A stretch of DNA of 64,000 nt, taken from Harmothoe impar. Its lineage: Eukaryota; Annelida; Polychaeta; Phyllodocida; Polynoidae. The stretch covers positions 49,023,523 to 49,087,522 of the forward strand of contig OX381717.1 of NCBI GenBank assembly GCA_947462335.1, read 5' to 3'. A program made the translations under genes and the position numbers. Of this stretch, positions 52,375-61,365 are shown in pieces (the first letter of the stretch is position 1; each line of letters begins with the position of its first letter). Below the pieces are notes generated by a model, which saw only the letters and a program-made list of their open reading frames with translations, was not told the origin of the DNA and ran no database searches.

Positions 52375-54451
52375 CTATAGTGAAGTCCTGTTTTTTGAAG
52401 GTGTACACCCACAGCTATACTTCCCGCTCTGAATAGAGTTCTTAGACGCGACCAACACAAACACAAGCCCCGTGAGTATTGTCATTGTATTGTTCAACAC
52501 CCTCAGTATACTCGGGGTCCGGTTAGCCGGAGTCTGACTCGATTTACTCTCCATGCTCATTGCCATGGCCTCCGCCGTAGCAGATTGACCGGTGACTGAA
52601 ACGGTTGAAGGGACGATGACATTGGCATCGTAGGTGTTGTTCGAGGGATAGGTGAGGGTGCCTAGTACTAGACTGATGATAATACAGATGATGTTGAGGA
52701 TGAGACAGCTGTAGAGAAGAACCATTAATGGTGTTCTATAAGGCTCCAATTCTGTGTTGAATTGAAATTGAAAAGAAAAAAATCATAATTTATTGTTGGG
52801 AAATTATTATACATATGGCATATTGCATTGCTATATTCTACTGTTCTCTCAAATCTCAGATTGAAACATCTAGATTAGGCTCAAAAGTATGCTATGTCAT
52901 AACTAAATGTGGTAATTGCTTTGATAACTAAATGGCCTAATTGCTTTGATAATATGAATAGATAAGATATTCAACATGAAATTTTGTTTCTCCTTGCTGT
53001 GTAGCTGCTCACATGCTAAATAATCATATAACAATTAGGCCAAAAAAAAACTTGTTTCAGGTTACCCGACCCTACCTAGCAAAACAGGGCCGACCCTAGA
53101 AATCTTTATCCAATTTTGAAAAAAAAAAAGTACATTCTAAGTAATGTTGGGGCTATTTCAGAGTCAATTTGATGGTCCAAGAGTTGAAGCTAGTGTTGGT
53201 GAGTCAGTGCTGAAGTTTGCGAGTCAATTTTTAGGTACGTTTCATGCCATGGGATCAATCTGTCTTTATAAAACAATTTTCAGAGTCAATTTGATAGTCC
53301 AGGAGTCAATGCCGTTGTCTACGAGTCAGTGCTGAAGTTTGCGAGTCAGTTTTTGGGTACTTTTCAGGCCAAAGTAAAGAAAAAAAAATTTAAAAAAAGA
53401 AATCCGACCTACCCTTCCTAGATTTTCATACTATGTAACCTGAAACACACCTTTTTTTTGGCCTTAAAACACATTGAAAAGTTGTGTTCAGGTATCCCTA
53501 GTGACCCTATTTTTGGCGGCACCATAATTTCTTTCTTTTTTTTTTGTCTTGGGGGGGGGGGCAGGAGGGAAGGCATTTTTGGGTTTTTGCTACCAAAAAC
53601 ATATCTTTAACTGATCTTTTAAAGCTGAAATTGTGCCAAAAACGAGGGAACTTTGTCTCGTAAACCTTAAAAAGAATTGGTAAAAGAATCGACCTACCTA
53701 CGCTGTAGTTTTGGACCATGTCACCTGAACATAACTTCTTTTATATTATGGCCTTATCAAAAGCTTACACTCACCTTCTGGAGCCTTATACAGGTCTACC
53801 AGTTCTGTCAGGTTGTCTGCTAACAACCCTCCACTCAACATGAGGTTCCCTCCTGATTTCAATGTAGCATATTTGTCAAACTGTAATGAAAATATTTATG
53901 ATAAAATGGGATTTTTCTTCTCAAAACTGCTGGTCATGATGAAAGGTTTATGATTTTAATGGGTAATTATTTGATGATCAAGATCTAGATTATCTTTGCT
54001 GATTTAAAATGCTTCACCATTCCCTTCAAACTTGTATATAGGAAATATGGGGAGCCAGATAGTTATGCAGGGCTCATAAAACAAAAAAAGATTAGGATTT
54101 TCCACTGTAATCAGGTTGTAATATTAATCCAAACATATTGAACCAAGCCAAAAAATGTTTTTAGACAACATGATCCGATGTTTTAGGGTAGGTAGGTCGA
54201 ACTTTTATTTTTTAAATCTTGAGAGTAGAATCACTGAGTATTGGTTTGCCACGTTTACTCACGACTCAATAAATATCCAATATTGAGAAAAAAGTGCAAG
54301 GATCGGCCCTTTATAGAATCTAGGGTTGGGTTGCCTGAAACATACCTTTTGTTTTTATTTGGCCTTATTGTATGAATTACGAATTAAGGAATTAGCTTAA
54401 AGTTCTTACCTCAGGTTTGCGTCCTGCACATCCTTGGTTCGTCCTACTCAT
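52375..54451 (-). CDS. NINJ: Ninjurin family membrane protein, three exons
   Basis: Exons 54410-54451, 53775-53880 and 52375-52751 (minus) join in phase to 174 residues. Residues 15-48 (FDKYATLKSGGNLMLSGGLL, then ADNLTELVDLY) match the amphipathic helix region of ninjurins. The first transmembrane segment is about 58-80 and the second about 137-156 (LNNTMTILTGLVFVLVASKN). Ninjurins are plasma-membrane proteins that mediate homophilic adhesion; vertebrate NINJ1 oligomerises to rupture membranes in lytic cell death. The loop between the membrane segments is about 55 residues and Ser/Thr-rich, versus roughly a dozen in vertebrate ninjurins, and the C-terminus has a Cys pair (SCGC). A MITE lies in the second intron. 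Family is confident; whether lytic activity is kept is unknown. Confidence 0.85.
53039..53462. mobile_element. MITE family B, copy in ninjurin intron 2
   Basis: TTA|GGCCAAAAAAAAACTTGTTT + CAGGTTACC at left and TAACCTGAAACACACCTTTT + TTTTGGCC|TTA at right; a clean TTA duplication. The interior is about 85% similar to 35133-35554 by eye. A further inverted pair (AAGTTGTGTTCAGGT / ACCTGAACATAACTT) directly to the right at 53474-53735 may be a second small element. Confidence 0.8.
54130..54365. mobile_element. Degraded family B relative in ninjurin intron 1
   Basis: GCCAAAAAATGTTTTTAGAC at left and GCCTGAAACATACCTTTTGT ... TTTGGCC|TTA at right keep the family B ends in diverged form. Confidence 0.4.
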
Positions 54452-55916
54452 TGTGATGTTTATCAATCCACTCAGCTAGCAACACGCCATACCAGCATCA
54501 GTTATAAGAAATATTTCCACAAATCACCGCGATTAGGAAAATCCCCTCTTATGGTGTAGGCCGTCCATATTACGCCATAGAACACATGTCATCTTTTGCG
54601 CTGTTTTTGCGTTGGTGATGCCTTGGCTTTTGGTTCATTGCAAATATGAGTGACAACTCGGGAAATCCTGGTACATATTTCCCACAGGTTTGCTGGATTT
54701 TGAACTAACAAAACCTGCGGATCTGCTGTTATCCCAAGGTTATCCTATTAAATGTTTTGATAATTGTCCATGTCTCCTAGTCCCCCAATTCCTTATGGTG
54801 TTGTTGTCGCCATGTCCTTGATATATTCTGTGAATAAAGATAGAATGGAGAATTTTCCATAAAGGTATAGATTATAGGTTAACAACTCAGTGGCCTGCTA
54901 CCTAACTTACTGCTGGGCTAGATCACTGCCCTTACATTATGACGACCAGGTTCAAACCTAATCATGCTATGGTGGTGGTAATTATGACCACATGTCGGAA
55001 GCTTCTTTTTTTGGCTGACTTCTACATGCGGACATACATTATGTATACACATGCAGCAGCAGGCATGGAGGCCCACCATGATTGAGTGAGGTGACATGCC
55101 CAGTTGTGGAACAATATTAGAGATTTTTAGGTAAAAATGTTGGCAACAGGAATTGAAAATACCTATCCTTATTGCTTTGCTCAACCCTGAAGGACTACCT
55201 AACACCTAAATACTGCACTAGTAATACTTAATATATGTACCATTGATTGCAACAGGAGTGGGCCCAGGACATGTGAGGAGGGATCCGATAAACATTAGAG
55301 TACTGAAAAGGGACCAGTTACAGTTAGTTGAAAAGCCTGAAAAAAACTAAAATCGGGCAGCTTTTTCTTTGGGGGGAGGGGGGGGGGGCGTGGGCAGTTG
55401 AAACCTTTAAATCTTGGACACAATGTGTAGCGCTAGCACTGCATCTACATTTGGTTTGTGTGTCATGCAGGGACCAAATACTATATAAAATGTGCAACAC
55501 AATTAACAGAACCAGACCAATGATCATAATCAACCTCATTATCTAATTAGGGCATCTAATAACAGCTCCTATTCTAATCCAGCAGCCAATCAGAAGCCGT
55601 CTTGCTGCCGCCTGTGGAATATGATGGTGACATATTGTGGCCGTGTCTAAACTAAATACATTGGGCCAAAAAGAAAAAGCTTGGTGTAGTCAACTGACAG
55701 TATGTACCAAAACAGAAATGACATTCCCATTTTCCTTTTTTGGTACATGCCAGTTTTTACGGTTTGTAAATCGGACAATTATTAAGGATTCTAGAGAGAG
55801 TTTTTTTTTCTAAAATCAAGAAATGGCCCACATTATATCTTATACATCAGGAGAGAATCCAGGGCATGAGAACTAGGAGTCCGCCCCTCCCTCCTTTATT
55901 TAAAAAAAAAAGAAAT
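54452..55916. other. Upstream of ninjurin, no gene
   Basis: Contains the presumed ninjurin promoter (not resolvable) and otherwise AT-rich DNA with a G11 run near 55379. No ORF supported. Confidence 0.4.
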
Positions 55917-58900
55917 TCGATAGATTAGATTAGATTTTTATTGGCATAATGTATTCGTATCGATAAAGACGTTTTTCAACAAATGCCATGGTGATTCTAT
56001 AATACGATATAGTCATTAGAACAACAGTCTAAGGGTCCTGGTCAATTAGATGAAGTAAATACACATGCCAGGTATCTGCGATCAAGTTAGATTAATTGTC
56101 ATCGCCCATATCATAACCGTTGTTTGAGTTACTAGATAAGTATGCGTTCAAGGGGGCGTAGGTCAGCGAGCGTCAGACTGTTCCTGAAGGCCAGCTTGGA
56201 AGCGCTCTTTTGCTGTTCAGATGTGAGCCTATCCCAGAGCCTGGAACCTCTGTATGCCGGGCTCCCCACGTAGCTGTTCTTGATGGGGCGTTTAAGCTTG
56301 AATCTCGCCTTGTCGTTTCCGCGGAGGATTCTGGTAGGGTGTATCATGTTGTCTGCACTCCTTGATCGACCATACATGTATATTAGTACTTGTCGGTTTC
56401 TTCTGGCTTGTAGTTTTTCCAACAGGGCGTCCTCATGTAGTTCGTTCACATTGGCCTCTCGTGCATCGTGGATGTTGTTGACGATGCGTAGGCAATCATT
56501 TTGTATCGTCTGCAATTTCTTAACAGCCCATGAAGGACCACTGTCGAGGATTAGAGGGCAGTATTCAAGACAAGGTAGGACCATGGTTTTATAGATCATC
56601 ATGGTCGTTCTCTTGTCGGTTTCCTTCCTAGTATTCCATAGTTGGGTGTACTTCCCCTTTACCGTCCCGATTACCTTCTGAAGATGCTGACAGAATGACA
56701 GGTGGCGGTCTACTACCACTCCTAAGTAGTTGAAAGTGTTTACAACTCCCAAGTCCTTCCCATTCATTGTGACCTCCAGGCCTGTAGTATCTATGGGTGT
56801 GGTCTTGGGGTAGGTCCAAAGGACTTTTGTCTTGTCCTCGTTAATTGTCAGTTGATTGCTGTCGCACCATTGGGTGATGGCTGTTGTGTCATGCTGAAGA
56901 AGAGTATGGACTCGTTCTGGCGTACTTGCAGAGCACACTAGGGCCAGGTCGTCAGCATAGATGTATCCTGTGGTGTTTTGGATAGCAGACTCGACGTCGT
57001 TGACGTACAACAGGAAGAGTAGAGGCCCCAGGACGGATCCCTGGGGCACTCCACATTTTATAGGTTCTGTAGCTGAGTCCATGTTGTTTGCTGTTGTGTA
57101 CTGATTCCTGGCGTTCAGGTAGCTGCGTGTCCACTCAAGGGTCTGCCCACAAATGCCATAGTTGAACATTTTTGAGAACAGAATGGAGTGGTTTACCGTG
57201 TCAAACGCCTTGCGGAGGTCGACAAATACCACCGCAGAGGGCTGACTGGAGTTCATGGCTTCTAGGAGGTCTTTGGTCAGGTGGAATATCGCGTCATTGG
57301 TGCTGCGCCCAGTGATGAATCCAAACTGCCGGTGTGACATGTACTGTCTTGCCATCATATGCTGCATGATTCTGGTGTGCACTATTTTTTCACAAAGTTT
57401 GGAGCAGCTGTTCAGGAGACAAACCGGACGCCAGTTGCCTACTAGCTCCAGGTCCCCGGATTTGGGCAGAGGGACTATTTTCCCTGTTTTCCAGTCGTGA
57501 GGGAAGTCCGCGTTCTCTGTGCTGTGGTTTATGATTTTCTTGATGACCGACGGTACACATGACAGGGCGTCTTTGACTACACAAGCCCTCACATGTTTGA
57601 TACCTGACGATTTCGTGGTGTTGATCTTTTTTACCAGCTTAGATATCTCAATGTCATTGGTGGGTAGCATTGGCATCTGCTCGTGTGGTGGTACGTCTAC
57701 CTGTTGTTGTGCCGGTAGTGGGTTGTGATTGAACTTCTCAGCTAACTTTGATCCTATGGTACTGTAGAAATGATTTACATAAGTAGCTGTTTGATCAGAG
57801 GGGATTTTGTCCCCCTGTTCATTTCTAAGGGACATTTCCTGTTCCTCTCTATCCCCATCCCAGAGCTCCTTCAGGACACTCCAGAACATGCGGGGGTCAT
57901 CCTTGTGTCTTCTTAGGTCGTCCAGTATTAGGGCTTTACGATTAGATAGCGCCATCTCGTCTATGGCTTTCATCAGTCGTCTGGCTTTGGCTGTATGCCT
58001 GTTGTGAATGCCCCTGGGAATGTAACGGGCATCCTTTAGAGCCTTTCTCCTAGCTCTTACCAGTTTTAGAACATTCTCCTTAAACACCGGACGTTTGGTA
58101 TTTGGGACGGAGAAATTCTTTATCGGATGGTGCTCGTCCAGGTAGCTAATAAGAGCCTCTAGCAGGGTGTTGTAAGCTGCACTGGTTGTATTCGGGTCAT
58201 CCAGGGCGCTCCAGTCCATGTCCATCATATGTGTTTGTAGCAGGTTCTTGTCGTAGTTCCGATAGGAGCGTCCAGTGATCTGCTTTTTCCTGGTGTAACT
58301 TGGTAGTTGTTTTCTGATGACGTATATGGGCATATGATCACTTGGGCTATCATTAACGATCCCATTCTGGGCCACTTTAGTACAGTTAGTGTATATGTGG
58401 TCCAGTACGGAGGCACCTCTTGGGTGGTAGTGGGTGTAGCCAGTTTGTAGGTAGTTGAGTTTGGCCTTTCTCAAGAAACTGTTCATGTAGCGGAACTTCA
58501 CTGTGTGCTGGTACAGGGCATTTACATTGAGATCACCTAAGATCCAGATCTCCTTGTTGCCAATTAGTGGTAGTTCCAACATTGATAGTAACTCCTTGTA
58601 AGCCTCCTTGGTGTTACCCCTTGGTGGTTTGTACGCGGTTATGACAACCCTATATTTTTGTCCCGGCGTCTTGGTAACGAGGCCTACAGTTTCTAGGTGT
58701 CTTGACATGATTGACAACTCAGGATGATGGGTAGTGTGGGGGACGTGTCGGTTGTCGACGTAGCATGCAACTCCCCCTCCTTTTATCCTTCGTGGATTAG
58801 GCCTATCATTCCTGTATAGTTTCATATTCGGTAGACTCACATCTTTGTTGCGTGTATTTCTATGGAGCCAGGATTCGGTGATGCAGAAGTAGTCGCTGCC

Positions 58901-59233
58901 TCTGTATAACTTTCTTAGTTGCTTGATTTTTCCTTTCAAACTGTGAGTGTTCAGTGTGATAAGTTTTAGGCCCTTGGCCTTGTGTACAGAGTCGAATGAT
59001 CTGTAGTGCATACTGACGGGTATTGCAGATCCGGTAGGTGTCTTTGAACTGACTAGGATGACAGTTGGTCTAGTAGTGCAGCTTGTGGCCCAGGCACTAG
59101 CAATTTGAGTGCAGCGGGGTAGGTGTGGATGTAGCCTAATTAGGCAGTTTCCAGACCGGGCGGCTGGTTGACAACCGGTGTTGCAGCTGGCGGACAACAA
59201 AAGGGTCACACATACAGTAAGCAGGTTTACCAT
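55917..59233 (-). mobile_element. Non-LTR retrotransposon, CR1/Jockey group
   Basis: A minus-strand unit made of one long ORF, a 3' tail with CCAATAAAAATC and a short (TCTAA)n repeat at 55918-55937, the kind of simple-repeat 3' end seen in CR1/L2-type elements. The 5' limit is not resolved and may extend past the ORF start. No separate ORF1 was found in the 500 bp upstream. Confidence 0.8.
56132..59233 (-). CDS. Endonuclease-reverse transcriptase ORF of non-LTR element
   Basis: 1033 residues, open throughout. An APE-type endonuclease covers about 90-310 (LITLNTHSLKG, ITESWL, WILGDLNVN, SPSDHMPIYV). RT covers about 520-800 (IPLPKSGD, NWRPVCLL, FVDLRKAFDTVNH, GVPQGSVLGPLLF, YADD at 759-762). 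The C-terminus has the conserved YRGSRLWDRL region of CR1/L2/Jockey-group elements. It nicks target DNA and copies its RNA at the break. Odd point: the N-terminus (MVNLLTVCVTLLLSASC) reads like a secretory signal peptide, strange for a nuclear enzyme; the true start may be further in. The intact frame suggests a fairly recent insertion. Confidence 0.9.
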   Translation of the reverse strand: MVNLLTVCVTLLLSASCNTGCQPAARSGNCLIRLHPHLPRCTQIASAWATSCTTRPTVILVSSKTPTGSAIPVSMHYRSFDSVHKAKGLKLITLNTHSLKGKIKQLRKLYRGSDYFCITESWLHRNTRNKDVSLPNMKLYRNDRPNPRRIKGGGVACYVDNRHVPHTTHHPELSIMSRHLETVGLVTKTPGQKYRVVITAYKPPRGNTKEAYKELLSMLELPLIGNKEIWILGDLNVNALYQHTVKFRYMNSFLRKAKLNYLQTGYTHYHPRGASVLDHIYTNCTKVAQNGIVNDSPSDHMPIYVIRKQLPSYTRKKQITGRSYRNYDKNLLQTHMMDMDWSALDDPNTTSAAYNTLLEALISYLDEHHPIKNFSVPNTKRPVFKENVLKLVRARRKALKDARYIPRGIHNRHTAKARRLMKAIDEMALSNRKALILDDLRRHKDDPRMFWSVLKELWDGDREEQEMSLRNEQGDKIPSDQTATYVNHFYSTIGSKLAEKFNHNPLPAQQQVDVPPHEQMPMLPTNDIEISKLVKKINTTKSSGIKHVRACVVKDALSCVPSVIKKIINHSTENADFPHDWKTGKIVPLPKSGDLELVGNWRPVCLLNSCSKLCEKIVHTRIMQHMMARQYMSHRQFGFITGRSTNDAIFHLTKDLLEAMNSSQPSAVVFVDLRKAFDTVNHSILFSKMFNYGICGQTLEWTRSYLNARNQYTTANNMDSATEPIKCGVPQGSVLGPLLFLLYVNDVESAIQNTTGYIYADDLALVCSASTPERVHTLLQHDTTAITQWCDSNQLTINEDKTKVLWTYPKTTPIDTTGLEVTMNGKDLGVVNTFNYLGVVVDRHLSFCQHLQKVIGTVKGKYTQLWNTRKETDKRTTMMIYKTMVLPCLEYCPLILDSGPSWAVKKLQTIQNDCLRIVNNIHDAREANVNELHEDALLEKLQARRNRQVLIYMYGRSRSADNMIHPTRILRGNDKARFKLKRPIKNSYVGSPAYRGSRLWDRLTSEQQKSASKLAFRNSLTLADLRPLERILI

Positions 59234-59779
59234 TACTTACTGAGTTGTGAGCCTTAATTTCATAAATCACATATAGTTGACATACAGACAGCGGTCGTGT
59301 AGTCCAAATACAAACACTGAACAGCTCTTAAGTGTGCACTAGTTGATGAACAGTTATTGGCACTCCTGTGTTGAAATGTCTATCCACCTTGCGTCGTGGT
59401 GCGATGGTTCTCGGCAGTTTAATGTCTGGTGGACGACGTCTATCCTCCCGTCGACATGTAATATTAAGATATTCCTATATAAAAATTGTCGACCAAATAG
59501 TATGTTTTTAACACACACAATGAGAACGATCTAATAATATTCATATTATTCAGAGAAATTCACTGCGATCGCTCATCTGCAAAAAAAACAAGCCTAGATA
59601 CATAGCAACAGTGTTGACAAAGATTGATTATGTGTTGCTGTCGATTAAAAACAGGCCAGACTGTGATTAGTTGGAGAATATTCACGATCAATGGTTTGAG
59701 TATCGACGCAAATCATTATAATTGTAAAGCCTTCCATCACAATGTACATTTTCCCACTGACTCACCAGCTCACTCGGTG
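59234..59779. other. 5' side of non-LTR element, no gene
   Basis: May include the element 5' UTR. No ORF supported. Confidence 0.35.
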
Positions 59780-60255
59780 ATTGCGTGAGTGAGCAAGTGG
59801 GTGAGTGGGTGAGTGAAGGAGGGAGGGAAGGAACGAACGAACTAACGAAGAAGGGAGGGAAGGAAGGAATGAAGGAAGGAAGGAAGGGAGGAGGGAGGGA
59901 TGGAGGGAGGGAGGGAGGGAGGGAGGGAGGGAGGGAGGGAAGAAACGAAGGGGGGAGGAAAGGTGTTGGTGAGGGAGTGAGTGAGTGATCGAATTAATGA
60001 GTGAGTGAGTGGGTAGGTAACTGAGATGGTTAGTGGATGGGGGGGGGGGGGGTGAGTGAAGGTGGGTGAGTGAATGAGTGAGTTGTTGATTGACTTATAT
60101 TAAATGAATGGATGCATGACTGGTGGAATGAGTGAGTGCATTAGTAGGGTGCACGTGGGTGAGCGACTGGGTTAGTGAGTAGATATATGCGATTGAGTGA
60201 GCAAATGGATGAATGAATGTATGGGCGAGTGAGTGCGAGCATGAGTGAATGATTG
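59780..60255. repeat. GAGT/GGGA tetranucleotide low-complexity tract
   Basis: Interrupted GAGT, GAAG and GGGA units over about 470 bp, including a core of GGGA repeats at 59886-59940. Open frames here on both strands are simple-repeat artefacts. Confidence 0.9.
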
Positions 60256-60357
60256 GGGCATACGAAAACATGAGGGATTTATGCACCACTGTTTAAAGGA
60301 GATCATAGAGATCTGAGATTAAAGGATAGAAGAAATAGGGTGTCTGTCGCAGTCTAC

Positions 60358-60475
60358 CCCAATGGGCACAGAACATTGAATCAATGTTGATAAATGGTTG
60401 TCAATGTTGATTCAATGTTGATGCAATGTTGATTCAACCTTCAGGTAGATATTGTGCCCACTGGGACGGAGTAGT
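60358..60475. mobile_element. Mini inverted-repeat element (CCCAATGGGCACA ends), copy 2
   Basis: Ends CCCAATGGGCACA / TGTGCCCACTGGG around TCAATGTTGATTCAATGTTG repeats, homologous to 44522-44606. Confidence 0.75.
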
Positions 60476-60705
60476 GTAGAGATCAGAGAGATACAGCTAG
60501 AAATAATCTCTGCTGTACTAAGATTACGACCCTTTGAATACAACTTATAAAGAGGTCAAAAACATATCACAGCTACATACCTGCTTGAAGTCCTTCTAAG
60601 CAGTAGTGTCCCAAGGGTCATCCCTCTGCATGTGACAAATACAATGTGACTCGTCCATGCTACACAACCCCCTCAGTGTGGGGGTGTTCGGAACGGTAAA
60701 AAATC

Positions 60706-60735
60706 AATATGGCGGCTTAGTGTTACCATGGAGAC
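60706..60735. promoter_or_regulatory. YY1-like plus RFX X-box-like motif pair
   Basis: AATATGGCGGC (60706-60716) is followed 5 bp later by GTTACCATGGAGAC (60722-60735), near-consensus YY1 and RFX sites. It looks like a TATA-less promoter core, but no adjacent gene was identified. Confidence 0.35.
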
Positions 60736-60904
60736 AACCATCAACAAAACAGAACCAACATTGACTAACCCGTCCCGCTCTAGTTGGCAGGGTAACGTCA
60801 ATGAAGCATGGTCCCGGCAAACATAGATGGTTCATAGATGAGGCTGAGATAGATTTATGAATATGTTTTTGGTTGTTATGGCTTCCATAATTGTTTAGCG
60901 GCCT

Positions 60905-61365
60905 TAGAGGTGATAGGTATGGGTGGTAGGTCTGGGTGGAAGATATGGGTGACAGGTATGGGTGGTTGGTAGGGGTGGTAGGTATAGGTGATAGGTATGG
61001 GTGGGAGGTGTGGGTGGGAGGTGTGGGTGGTAGGTCTGGGTGGAAGATATGGGTGACAGGTATGGGTGGTAGGTAGGGGTGGTAGGTATAGGTGATAGGT
61101 ATGGGTGGTAGGTATGGGTGGAAGGTATGGGTGGTAGGTATGGGTGGTGGGTGTGGGGGGTAGGTGTGGGTGGTAGGTGTGGGTGGTAGGTGTAGGTGAT
61201 AGGTATGGCGGGGAGGTATGGGTGGTAGGTGTGGGTGGTAGGTATGGGTGGAAGGTATGGATGGTAGGTATGGGTGGTAGTTATGGGTGGTAGGTATGGG
61301 TGGTAGGTTCGTGGTAGTTATGGATGGAAGGCATGGGTGGAAGGTATGGGTGGTAGGTATAGGAT
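60905..61365. repeat. GGTAGGTATGGGT minisatellite
   Basis: Dozens of units built from GGTAGGTATGGGTG variants (AGGTGTGGGTG, AGATATGGGTG, AGGTATAGGTG) with block duplications over about 460 bp. Confidence 0.95.

Noticed and set aside
59785..60289. Open frames in the GAGT/GGGA tract
   Set aside because: Simple-repeat artefact on both strands.
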